DNA from: Chlamydiae bacterium RIFCSPHIGHO2_12_FULL_49_9
GTDB lineage: Bacteria > Chlamydiota > Chlamydiia > Chlamydiales > SM23-39
Direction: 5' to 3'
DNA: 12,554 bases
Assembly: GCA_001794935.1 (NCBI GenBank)
Contig: MGLY01000089.1
Span: forward strand, 1 to 12,554
Shown here: one piece after another, positions 5,894 through 12,554 of the stretch
Layout of the letters: the number at the start of each line of letters is the position of its first letter
Position numbering within the stretch: the first letter of the stretch is position 1
The notes under the pieces: model-generated
Databases searched by the model: none
The model's input: the letters and a program-made list of their open reading frames with translations, nothing else
What the model was told of the DNA's origin: nothing
Made by a program: the position numbers and the translations under genes

Positions 5894-6964
5894 ATGAATG
5901 TAGCTCTTGCGTTTACCCGCGTTTTTTTCATGATTCTCAGCATCTTTTTTATGACCGCTTATATGCTATCGGGGCCTGACGGGTACACGCCGGGAAATTT
6001 GGGGTTGGGAGTCGGGGGCGGCGCCCTCTTCGGACTTTTGCTGATCGGCTTTGATCTTCTCTTTAAAAGGTTCAATCTCCGCTCCTTTAATATCGGGGCG
6101 ATTGGCCTATTCATCGGCTATCTGATGGGCCAGGCGCTGGTTTCTATTTTCTCGACGATCCTCGACATCAGCGCAGCCTCCACCCACTTGAGAGCCGAAA
6201 CGATCGAGATCCTCGAGATCTCCCTATTTCTCTTCAGCATTTATCTCGGCACACTCATGACTCTGAGGGCCGCTGATGAATTTTATGTCAGCATCCCGTT
6301 TATCAAGTTTACGCCGACTGCGCACAAGAAAAGAGATCTCATCGTCGATGCCTCCGTTCTATCTGATGCGAGGATCATCGATCTTGCAGGCTCGGGGATC
6401 GTCGATCACCATCTCGTTCTTCCCCGCTTTTTGATGAAAGAGCTCTATGCCCAAGCGGAAGTTTCAGATGAAATGGGAAGAAACAAGGCCAAAAGATCGT
6501 TGGATGTAATTAAGAAGTTAGAGGCGCTTCCCGATCTCGACCTCCGCTATAATGACACCGATTTTCCCGAGCTCAAAGACCCGACGGGCAAGATGGTGCG
6601 CCTTGCCCGTCTTCTCGACGCGAACATTTTGACCGCAGATATCAGCCGCGTGCAGATGGGAGCGATGGAGGGAGTTCGGGTCGTCAACATCCATTCCCTG
6701 TCGAATGCATTAAAACCCTTGATGCAAGCGGGAGAAAACATTAAGATCAAAATTCAGCGCTACGGAAAAGAGCCGCGCCAGGGAGTTGGGTATCTCGAAG
6801 ACGGAACGATGGTCGTCGTCAATGGCGGCGGCGAGTTCATCGGAGAGGTGATCGACGCTCAGGTGCTCTCAGTGAAACACACCTCCTCCGGAAGGATGAT
6901 TTTCTGCAACGCCAGAGACGAACACGGAAGCTACGCTTATTCAGATGGACATGAAGACCACTAA
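5894..6964 (+). CDS. YacL-like PIN-TRAM domain membrane protein
   Basis: Resembles Bacillus subtilis YacL. The 356-aa product has hydrophobic helices at about 5-25, 36-55, 66-90 and 105-124, then a PIN nuclease domain from IVDASVLSDARI (150-161) and a C-terminal TRAM RNA-binding domain (about 280-338; QGVGYLEDGTMVVV, then SSGRMIFCN). Acidic residues at the usual PIN metal positions are D152, E183, D229 and D249, so it may be an active ribonuclease tethered to the membrane; family function is poorly defined. The frame is open back to 5576, but that extension crosses the palindromic element and the promoter; ATG 5894, leading straight into a membrane helix, is the sensible start. The upstream AGAGG is a weak ribosome site. 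Its end overlaps acpS by 20 bp, so translation is probably coupled. Confidence 0.88.
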   Translation: MNVALAFTRVFFMILSIFFMTAYMLSGPDGYTPGNLGLGVGGGALFGLLLIGFDLLFKRFNLRSFNIGAIGLFIGYLMGQALVSIFSTILDISAASTHLRAETIEILEISLFLFSIYLGTLMTLRAADEFYVSIPFIKFTPTAHKKRDLIVDASVLSDARIIDLAGSGIVDHHLVLPRFLMKELYAQAEVSDEMGRNKAKRSLDVIKKLEALPDLDLRYNDTDFPELKDPTGKMVRLARLLDANILTADISRVQMGAMEGVRVVNIHSLSNALKPLMQAGENIKIKIQRYGKEPRQGVGYLEDGTMVVVNGGGEFIGEVIDAQVLSVKHTSSGRMIFCNARDEHGSYAYSDGHEDH

Positions 6965-7334
6965 TTCGATCAGGGGACTTGGCAACGACATCATCGAAAT
7001 CAAGCGGATGCGCCAAAGCATCGAGCGGCACGGCCTTCACTTCCTCAACCGCCTTTTTACGCAAAGAGAGCAAGATTACTGCTATAAGTTCAGCGATCCG
7101 GTTCCCCATTTTGCGGGAAGATTTGCCGCCAAAGAGGCGATCTCAAAAGCGCTTGGGACGGGGTTTGGTTCGCAGCTCGCCTGGCACGATCTGGAAGTTC
7201 TCAGCGATGATCTTGGAAAGCCCATCGCAATGCTCAGCGACGCCCTTGAAAAGCGCTATGAGAGCCCCCGGATCTTTGTTTCGATCAGCCATTCGGAAGA
7301 CTACGCTACGGCAATCGCTCTCTGGACAAATTAA
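6945..7334 (+). CDS. acpS: Holo-[acyl-carrier-protein] synthase
   Basis: Transfers 4'-phosphopantetheine from CoA to the serine of apo-ACP, activating it for fatty-acid synthesis. The 129-aa length is typical. GLGNDIIEIKR (11-21) has the magnesium-binding aspartate D15, RFAAKEAISKALGTG (59-73) has the second metal ligand E64, and FVSISHSEDYATAIAL closes the fold. ATG 6945 is used; ATG 6951, two codons later, is equally possible, and neither has a good Shine-Dalgarno, consistent with coupling to the overlapping PIN-TRAM gene. The stop codon lies inside the left copy of a 16-bp direct repeat. From memory, acpS is also adjacent to trxB in Chlamydia trachomatis; here one outer-membrane-like gene lies between them. 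Confidence 0.93.
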   Translation: MDMKTTNSIRGLGNDIIEIKRMRQSIERHGLHFLNRLFTQREQDYCYKFSDPVPHFAGRFAAKEAISKALGTGFGSQLAWHDLEVLSDDLGKPIAMLSDALEKRYESPRIFVSISHSEDYATAIALWTN

Positions 7335-7433
7335 AAAGAAAATTGAACCACAGAGATAAGAAAGAAGAAATTTTTGTCTCTTCTCTGTGTCCTCTGTGAT
7401 CTCTGTGGTATTTTTAAAAATTAAAAAGAAAAT
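7328..7433. repeat. CTCTGTG-type inverted-repeat element flanked by a perfect 16-bp direct repeat
   Basis: The core 7347-7409 has perfect 11-bp arms (ACCACAGAGAT / ATCTCTGTGGT), and its right half contains extra CTCTGTG copies. It resembles the ACCACAGAG...CTCTGTGGT intergenic repeats seen in many unrelated environmental bacteria (recalled, not searched). The 16-mer AAATTAAAAAGAAAAT occurs at 7328-7343 and again at 7418-7433, bracketing the core exactly 90 bp apart. The left copy contains the acpS stop codon and the right copy the last codons and stop of the convergent gene. Confidence 0.65.
7347..7415 (+). terminator. Terminator hairpin between convergent acpS and outer-membrane protein genes
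   Basis: The 11-bp hairpin arms end at 7409 and are followed by ATTTTT, which fits an intrinsic terminator for acpS on the plus strand. On the minus strand the hairpin is followed by CAATTTTC, a weaker tail, so it may also end the opposing operon. The loop is long (41 bases), which weakens the case. Confidence 0.45.
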
Positions 7434-8224
7434 GGGAACAAATAGCTGAAGATAAAGCTGTTCACATTCTGTGGGCACGACTTTGCAAGCACGCGCCTTA
7501 CATATTCAAATCGAACGGTTCCCCACACTCCGACTTTATAGCCGTACCGAAAACCTAAATCGATCGATTTCTGCCGGATCTTCGCATAGCCGTTGAAATG
7601 ATCCACGTTGACCGTCCGGTGCCCCCCATACCCATTGATCCCTGATGCGTAAATCGCCAGCTTGTGCTGATCGTCAATATTCGTTTCCACCGATGCAATC
7701 CCCCTCACCCAGGGAGAGCCTCGGTTTGCATGGCCAACCGCTCCATATCCCCACACCCGAAAGCGCCAGTCATCTGAAACATCAAACTCTTTGCCGATCG
7801 AGATATTCGCTTCGAAGTCGGCGTTTGCATGATAGGGACAGCTGACATCGCGCAAACTGTCTGTATTCGTAAACCGGCAGCTCCCGCCTGTGGCAAGACT
7901 CACCCGATCGCCGACAATGTCATCGAGCCAAAGGTAGCGAGCCTGCAAAGCAACCGAGCGGAAGTTGAACGATTGCTGAGTCGTGTCTGCAAATTGGATA
8001 TCAGTATCGATGCTCCATTGGGGAGAGACGGAAAAGTCAAGACCAAAATAGAGCACATTTGAGTTGAAAGGTTTTGTGAGCTGAGGCTTGCCGTTTTGCA
8101 CTCGGTTAAATCTGCTATAGTCATATAGGCTCAATAGATGAAATTCATACACATCCCCAAACCAGGGCTGTACTTCAAGCGCAGAAATCGCAAACGGAAA
8201 AAGAAGGAGAAAAATTCTTCTCAT
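7421..8224 (-). CDS. Putative outer-membrane beta-barrel protein with signal peptide
   Basis: I recognise no specific family. From ATG 8224 the product is 267 aa. MRRIFLLLFPFAISA is a signal peptide with probable cleavage after residue 15. The mature part is rich in alternating aromatic/polar strands (such as VLYFGLDFSVS, WSIDTDIQF, DLGFRYGYKVGVWG) and ends in phenylalanine, the classic outer-membrane barrel C-terminus. Three cysteines in the mature part could form disulfides, as is common in chlamydial envelope proteins. The frame is open further upstream, but that extension lies in trxB and precedes the signal peptide. The ATG overlaps the trxB stop (ATGA), so it is translationally coupled to trxB. 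The gene ends within the direct repeat shared with the acpS end. Confidence 0.75.
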   Translation of the reverse strand: MRRIFLLLFPFAISALEVQPWFGDVYEFHLLSLYDYSRFNRVQNGKPQLTKPFNSNVLYFGLDFSVSPQWSIDTDIQFADTTQQSFNFRSVALQARYLWLDDIVGDRVSLATGGSCRFTNTDSLRDVSCPYHANADFEANISIGKEFDVSDDWRFRVWGYGAVGHANRGSPWVRGIASVETNIDDQHKLAIYASGINGYGGHRTVNVDHFNGYAKIRQKSIDLGFRYGYKVGVWGTVRFEYVRRVLAKSCPQNVNSFIFSYLFPFSF

Positions 8225-9171
8225 TCCAATCCCATGGAGCTCAACCACCTCTCCGCATCGAGAGCTGCCATGCATCCCGTGCCTGCAGCTGTCACTGCTT
8301 GGCGATACTTGTGATCTTGTACATCCCCAGAGGCAAACACCCCGGGAAGAGAAGTCTCCGTCGAACCGTTGTTCACAATCAAATAACCTTTGTCGTCTGT
8401 TTTGAGCTGCCCGTTTAAAAAAGAGGTGTTCGGCTGGTGGCCAATTGCGAAAAACACCCCGCCCGCCTCTCTTTCTTCCGTTTGGTTTGTCTCGAGATTT
8501 TTTAAAAGGACTTTTCGGACGACCTGATCCCCCGAGATCTTTTCAATGACGCTATTCCAAAGGAGCTCGATTTTCGGATGTTTTAACGCCCTTTCCGCCA
8601 TGATCTTCGACGCCCTCAGTTGATCTCTTCTGTGGACGATGTAGACGCGGCTTCCATACTTCGTCAAAAAGATCGCCTCTTCAACTGCGCTGTCGCCGCC
8701 GCCGATAACAAAGAGGGGCTTGTTTCTAAAAATAGGGGCCGCTCCATCGCAAACAGCGCAAGCAGTGACCCCTTTTTGCCAAAACCCATCCTCCCCCGCT
8801 CCTTCGATCTCGAGCCGCTTTGCAGTCGCTCCCGTTGCAATAATCACCGAATGAGCTTCCATTTTTGTGCTCGACCCGACGATGAGAAAAGGGCGCTTGG
8901 AGAGATCGACAGAAAGAACGTCCTCAGCCAAAAGGCGCGTCCCAAACCGCTCAGCCTGCGAGCGAAATTGAGCCATGAGATCGGGGCCCGTGATTCCTTT
9001 TGGAAAACCGGGATAATTTTCCACCTCTGTTGTCGTCATGAGCTGACCGCCGGAAGGTCCCGACATGAATCCCTCATAAATGAGCGGCTGAAGGTTGGCA
9101 CGGGCCGCGTAAATAGCTGCCGTATAAGCTGCCGGACCCGATCCGATGATGACTAGTTTTCTCTTTTCCAT
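8221..9171 (-). CDS. trxB: Thioredoxin reductase (NADPH)
   Basis: Flavoenzyme that passes electrons from NADPH to thioredoxin in the cytoplasm. From ATG 9171 (MEKRKLVIIGSGPAAY) it is 316 aa, standard for the low-molecular-weight type; an in-frame TTG at 9192 would add seven residues. Features: FAD-binding GSGPAAYTAAIYAARA near the start, redox pair CAVC at 138-141 in CAVCDGA, NADPH-binding GGGDSAVEEA, HRRD for the NADPH phosphate, and C-terminal ASGDVQD with YRQAVTAAGTG. The CAVC pair and the phrases LTKYGS and GCMAALDAE match, as I recall them, the fungal/plant enzymes better than the Escherichia coli CATC enzyme. It lies 75 bp after proC and overlaps the outer-membrane gene by four bases. 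Confidence 0.96.
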   Translation of the reverse strand: MEKRKLVIIGSGPAAYTAAIYAARANLQPLIYEGFMSGPSGGQLMTTTEVENYPGFPKGITGPDLMAQFRSQAERFGTRLLAEDVLSVDLSKRPFLIVGSSTKMEAHSVIIATGATAKRLEIEGAGEDGFWQKGVTACAVCDGAAPIFRNKPLFVIGGGDSAVEEAIFLTKYGSRVYIVHRRDQLRASKIMAERALKHPKIELLWNSVIEKISGDQVVRKVLLKNLETNQTEEREAGGVFFAIGHQPNTSFLNGQLKTDDKGYLIVNNGSTETSLPGVFASGDVQDHKYRQAVTAAGTGCMAALDAERWLSSMGLE

Positions 9172-9246
9172 GTGCAAAATACCTACGGTCAAAAATGAGA
9201 GATCCTATCATTTCTACAGGACTTAAGAGTTTGTCTCAAGAGTCGG

Positions 9247-10062
9247 TTAAAAGAATTCGTGTGAGAGCTCTTTCGAGCGTTTGGTTGCAGCTTGAATTGC
9301 GCTAGATAGAGATTGGTCTGTTTTTGATTCATCCATCACTTTGAACCCGGCTTCCGTCGTCCCGTTTGGCGTTGCGATCTGAGCGATTAAGTCTTTCGGA
9401 TTTCCCCCTTTTAAAACAAGACGCGCTGCGCCGGCAAAAGTTTGAGCTGCCATTTTGAGCGCCTTTGGGTAAGGAAGCCCGTGCGCCTCGCCCGCTTTGG
9501 CAAACGCCTCGATCATCCGAAAGACAAATCCCGGCCCACTCGCAGAGAGGCCGCAGGAGATGTCCATGAGCTCTTCGGGAACTTCAATAACCTCTCCCAT
9601 GCAAGAGAAGATGGCCTGCGCCTCTTCTTTAAGAACTGCATCCGCATTTTGCTGGAAGGAGAGCACCGTCATCCCCTCGAGGACCGAAGAGCCCATATTC
9701 GGCATCGCCCGGATGATTGGGATGCGGCCTAAATGCTTTTGGAAGTAGGCCATTTTGACACCCGCCGCGATTGTGATGATCTTTTGGGAGCCCATTTTGA
9801 GCTTGGCCAGGTCTTTTAAAACCTGCTCGAGCTGAGCCGGCCGGACGCAGATAAAGATCAGATCGCTCTTCTCGACAAGAGTCGGAAGGGTCGAAGAGGT
9901 AACCCCAAATTCCTGCTCGCTCTTTTTCATCTTGGCCGGATCGCGCCGGATAAAAGAGATTTGGGAGCGGGGGATCAGCTTGGCCCTGTCGATGGCCCGG
10001 CAGATCCCCTGAGCCATGTGGCCGAACCCGATAAACCCCAGCTTTAGATCGCCTGTTTTCAT
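9247..10062 (-). CDS. proC: Pyrroline-5-carboxylate reductase
   Basis: Reduces 1-pyrroline-5-carboxylate to L-proline with NAD(P)H, the last step of proline synthesis. The 271-aa product is full length. GFIGFGHMA (9-17) is the dinucleotide-binding loop, RAMPN (118-122) is the conserved mid-protein motif, SASGPGF (173-179) matches the usual SGSGPAY substrate region, and ATPNGTTEAG (230-239) matches the TSPGGTT block; the serine-to-asparagine and similar swaps are mild. ATG 10062 places the first beta strand at the proper distance; no strong Shine-Dalgarno is visible. It is the first gene of the leftward proC-trxB-outer-membrane group and divergent from the transporter gene. Proline synthesis is patchy in host-dependent chlamydiae, so its context as an isolated gene suggests uptake of precursors from the host. 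Confidence 0.95.
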   Translation of the reverse strand: MKTGDLKLGFIGFGHMAQGICRAIDRAKLIPRSQISFIRRDPAKMKKSEQEFGVTSSTLPTLVEKSDLIFICVRPAQLEQVLKDLAKLKMGSQKIITIAAGVKMAYFQKHLGRIPIIRAMPNMGSSVLEGMTVLSFQQNADAVLKEEAQAIFSCMGEVIEVPEELMDISCGLSASGPGFVFRMIEAFAKAGEAHGLPYPKALKMAAQTFAGAARLVLKGGNPKDLIAQIATPNGTTEAGFKVMDESKTDQSLSSAIQAATKRSKELSHEFF

Positions 10063-10077
10063 ATTTCATGACACTAG

Positions 10078-10098
10078 GGAAATTTTCTTTAAAATTCC
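10078..10098. promoter_or_regulatory. Near-perfect inverted repeat in the proC/transporter divergent region
   Basis: GGAAATTTT and AAAATTCC flank CTTT, pairing except for one bulged base. It lies 16 bp upstream of the proC ATG, where a 5'-leader hairpin or an operator could act. A/T-rich palindromes arise easily by chance, so support is modest. Confidence 0.25.
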
Positions 10099-10108
10099 AG
10101 GGAATTTG

Positions 10109-10137
10109 TTAGCTAAAAATCACCCATGGCGTACAAT
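10109..10137 (+). promoter_or_regulatory. Possible promoter of the transporter gene
   Basis: TACAAT (10132-10137) is a good -10 box 54 bp before the ATG. The hexamer 17 bp upstream (TTAGCT) is a poor -35 match. A GGAGG ribosome site at 10173-10177 follows, 14 bases from the ATG, which is long. Confidence 0.3.
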
Positions 10138-10191
10138 AGAGGTATTTAATTTTCTTTTATAGAAAGATTATTGGAGGCAAAAAGCAGGTTA

Positions 10192-12554
10192 ATGAAGCGC
10201 TTATTTCGAAAGGCTTTCGGAATCCATTCAGGAGAAGGGCGGCACGCCTTTCTCTTTGCGCGCCAAGCTTTCTTTTGGGCATTTGGAAGCTCCTGTCTCG
10301 ACACCCTCTCCGACGGCCTTTTCCTGGAGAAAATCGGCGCCGCCTTCCTGCCCAGAGTCTACTTATGGACCGCTCTGGGGATGATCGGAGTTTCTACCCT
10401 TGTCCTCTACAGCCTGAGGGTGACCAGTCCCTATCGGATCTTGACCTCTGCCATGGGGATCGGCTCTCTGATCTGCCTCGCCGCCGCCCTCTTCGTGGGC
10501 TCCGCTCCTCCGGATATATTCTGGTATGGGCTCAAGGTGGCGTCGAGGATGTTTTTTGCGGTGATGATCGCCTGCTCTTGGACCTTCACCGACCAATACC
10601 ACGACCTGCAGGACGCCAAGAGGGTCTACTCGATCTATAGCGCCGCCTACTTTTTGGGTTCCATCGTCTCGGGGACCGCCATCAATCTCCTTTTAGACAA
10701 GATCGGCTTCTCGTCTCTTTTGGTTGCGGCTGCCATTTCCATTTCCTTTGCGGGTCTCGAAGCGCGCCGGATCGCCATGAGAGTGAAGGCCGTTCACGAC
10801 GACACCGTCGAGGGGGCTTTTTCGGGAAACAGGGACTCTTTTGCCTCTGTTGTGCAGATGATCGTCCGCTCCCGCTTTGCCCTAATCCTTCTCCTCCTTA
10901 GCCTCGTCGTTCAGCTCCTCATGACCGTCACCGAATTCAACTACATGGCTTCTTTCGGCAAGTCTTTGCAACCTGCATCCGAAGGGCATATCGCCGAGTT
11001 TTTAGGTAAATGCCGCGCCTTCATCTCTTTATTCAACATTCTCTTCGGCGTCTTCTTCTACGGCAGATTCGTGAGGAGAATGGGCCTTAGCAACATGATC
11101 CTGGTCACTCCCCTCTTTTTCCTCGGCATCTATCTCGGCTGGATCGTCCAGGACACCCTCCTTTTTGCTATTTTGGGGCTGATCGCCGTCGACGGAATCC
11201 TCTTTACCGTCGAGGATAACTCGTTCAATCTCCTCTCAAATGCGGTTCCGACAAAGCTCAAATCGAAAGTGAGGATCATCAACGACTCATTTTTCGAGCC
11301 GATCGGGATGTTGTTCAGCTCGCTTCTTCTCTTCGCGACAACGCAAAGCAGACTCCTCGGTTTCTTTTTAGCTTTTCTCGCCCTCTTTTTGGCCCTTGGA
11401 ATCCGCTCGATCTACTCCAGAGCAATCCTGATCAACTTGAAAGACAACGCCCTTCACTTTGAGAGAAAAGTGAAGGGGTGGATCGCATCGCTTACCCGAA
11501 GAGAGCAAAAAGAGGCGAAAAAAGATATTTTAAAAGCTCTCGCTTCCCCGGAAGAAGAGACGCAGCTCGTCGCGATTGAAGGGCTTTTGCAGCTCGATGA
11601 CAGCTCCCTCATCCCCCAAATTCTGCAAGTGGCCAAACGGCTCGGCACTCTTTCAAAAATTAATTTCTTGCGCCTTCTCGACGGAAGCAGCTTTAGCAAT
11701 GACGCGAGAGTCATCGAAGCGATCGACGGCTGGCTCTACGAGAGCAAATCGCCGGAGCTTTCCAAGTGGGCCAACTTATATCTTGCGAAAAGGGGTCTTC
11801 ACCATCCTGAAAAAGTGGAAGACGACCTCGACCACCCGGATCTTTTTTTGAGAGGAGCTGCGATTCTCACATTGAAAAAATCGCTTGCAAATCAGTCTTT
11901 AGATTACGCCGCTCTCAACCGGACGATCGCTGCGAAAAAGCTCGATCTTCTTCTCAAATCGGCCCGCATCGACGAAATCAGCATGGGCCTCGACATCCTC
12001 GCCGAGGAAGGTACAATGGAAGCGGCCGAAAAATCGCTCCCCTTCCTCTCCCACCCATCCGTTTTGGTGAAGAGAACCGCCGCTCGAACGATTGCGCGCC
12101 TCGCCGACAAAAGGCTTGCCCGCCACGCGCCCCAACTCATCGAAGAACTCGACGCGGCGAGGGACAACCAATTTCGCCTCCACCTGCTCGACGCGCTCGG
12201 CAAAATCTCCGATTCGACGATGGTGAGAGAGATCCTTCTGGAGAGCGTCCATCTTCGCCCGAATGAGCGGCGAAGAGCGGAAGAGATCATCGCTCAGATG
12301 GGACTTAAAATCGTTCCCCTTCTCCTCGCCTTTACAAAAGACATCTCTCTTCCTGAAAGAGCGAGAATTTTGGCGAGCAAAATTTTGGGACGTCTTGCGC
12401 TGCCCCAGCTTCAGGCAAACCTGATCGATATTCTCGATATCGAAATCGAAAGAGCCTACTTCTACTTCTATTTTGGCCACACGATCCAAGAACAGTATCC
12501 GCAATACGATCTCGAAATGCTTCAAAGCGCGCTTCTCACCGGCTATCAATCGGT
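10192..12554 (+). CDS. TLC (ATP/ADP translocase-like) membrane protein with C-terminal HEAT-type repeats, 3' end missing
   Basis: The frame is open from ATG 10192 to the window edge, 787 codons so far. Residues about 20-410 form roughly 12 membrane helices resembling the TLC nucleotide-transporter superfamily used by intracellular chlamydiae and rickettsiae: WTFTDQYHDLQDAKRVYSIY (130-149) parallels the 'FANQ...EEAKRFYPLF' helix region, and VEDNSFNLLSNAVPTKLKSK (340-359) parallels the late conserved segment. Typical transporter charges are partly replaced, so transport of ATP is not assured. From about residue 440 the chain is soluble and helical, with tandem HEAT-like units (for example around 445-470, and a clear one where VLVKRTAARTIARLAD occurs), suggesting a cytoplasmic scaffold or regulatory domain. 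Related proteins may end in a cyclic-nucleotide-binding domain; that part would lie outside the window. G+C is high with C-ending codons, like the other core genes. Confidence 0.82.
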   Translation, partial: MKRLFRKAFGIHSGEGRHAFLFARQAFFWAFGSSCLDTLSDGLFLEKIGAAFLPRVYLWTALGMIGVSTLVLYSLRVTSPYRILTSAMGIGSLICLAAALFVGSAPPDIFWYGLKVASRMFFAVMIACSWTFTDQYHDLQDAKRVYSIYSAAYFLGSIVSGTAINLLLDKIGFSSLLVAAAISISFAGLEARRIAMRVKAVHDDTVEGAFSGNRDSFASVVQMIVRSRFALILLLLSLVVQLLMTVTEFNYMASFGKSLQPASEGHIAEFLGKCRAFISLFNILFGVFFYGRFVRRMGLSNMILVTPLFFLGIYLGWIVQDTLLFAILGLIAVDGILFTVEDNSFNLLSNAVPTKLKSKVRIINDSFFEPIGMLFSSLLLFATTQSRLLGFFLAFLALFLALGIRSIYSRAILINLKDNALHFERKVKGWIASLTRREQKEAKKDILKALASPEEETQLVAIEGLLQLDDSSLIPQILQVAKRLGTLSKINFLRLLDGSSFSNDARVIEAIDGWLYESKSPELSKWANLYLAKRGLHHPEKVEDDLDHPDLFLRGAAILTLKKSLANQSLDYAALNRTIAAKKLDLLLKSARIDEISMGLDILAEEGTMEAAEKSLPFLSHPSVLVKRTAARTIARLADKRLARHAPQLIEELDAARDNQFRLHLLDALGKISDSTMVREILLESVHLRPNERRRAEEIIAQMGLKIVPLLLAFTKDISLPERARILASKILGRLALPQLQANLIDILDIEIERAYFYFYFGHTIQEQYPQYDLEMLQSALLTGYQS

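Noticed and set aside
8620..9156. 178-codon plus-strand frame inside trxB
   Set aside because: Antisense shadow; trxB motifs explain the sequence fully.
9205..9246. CTCTTGAG/CTCTTAAG repeats between proC and trxB as a terminator
   Set aside because: They are mostly direct rather than inverted, pair poorly and have no T-run.
10275..10640. 121-codon plus-strand frame inside the transporter gene
   Set aside because: Out-of-frame shadow with arginine/proline-rich, non-protein-like content; the 10192 frame is the coding one.
11899..12549. 216-codon minus-strand frame opposite the HEAT-repeat region
   Set aside because: Caused by codon bias of the high-G+C plus-strand gene; no motif and no plausible start.

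Overview
The window looks like chromosomal DNA of a Chlamydia-related bacterium (order Chlamydiales, probably an environmental or 'Parachlamydia-like' lineage). The evidence is circumstantial. There is a nucleotide-transporter-like (TLC) membrane protein fused to HEAT-type repeats. The thioredoxin reductase resembles the plant/fungal type. From memory, acpS and trxB are also neighbours in Chlamydia trachomatis. Several proteins carry N-terminal two-lobed hydrophobic stretches. I cannot name a species. No tRNA, rRNA, CRISPR array or transposase gene was seen.

Layout. Positions 1-1338 hold housekeeping genes: the first codons of a gene following lgt, lgt (-), and rlmH (+), with lgt and rlmH starting head to head 22 bp apart. 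Positions 1361-5126 hold three genes on the minus strand, transcribed from right to left: an EEP-superfamily phosphodiesterase/nuclease split by a frameshift, a SAM methyltransferase, and a family-1 glycoside hydrolase. Each has an N-terminal hydrophobic segment in front of an enzyme domain. Hand counts on sample 60-base blocks give about 32-42% G+C here and about 53-60% in the flanking housekeeping genes, so this block looks acquired or differently evolving. A small four-helix membrane protein (5193-5600, -) follows.

Positions 5601-5893 are non-coding. They contain a 180-bp imperfect palindrome that looks like a MITE, then a good sigma-70-type promoter for a YacL-like PIN-TRAM membrane protein (5894-6964, +). 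acpS (+) overlaps the end of that gene. acpS converges with an outer-membrane-like beta protein (7421-8224, -). The gap between them holds a long hairpin made of CTCTGTG-type repeats, bracketed by a perfect 16-bp direct repeat. Continuing right, trxB and proC lie on the minus strand, so proC-trxB-outer-membrane protein may be one transcript, with ATGA coupling between the last two. A divergent intergenic region then leads into a large TLC-like transporter/HEAT-repeat gene (+), still open at the right edge.

The least ordinary parts are the low-G+C cassette with two frame irregularities (an EEP frameshift, and a glycosidase whose only in-frame route to an ATG is a one-base slip in an A8 run), the palindromic element, and the bracketed CTCTGTG hairpin. 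TM, signal-peptide and promoter calls were made by eye.
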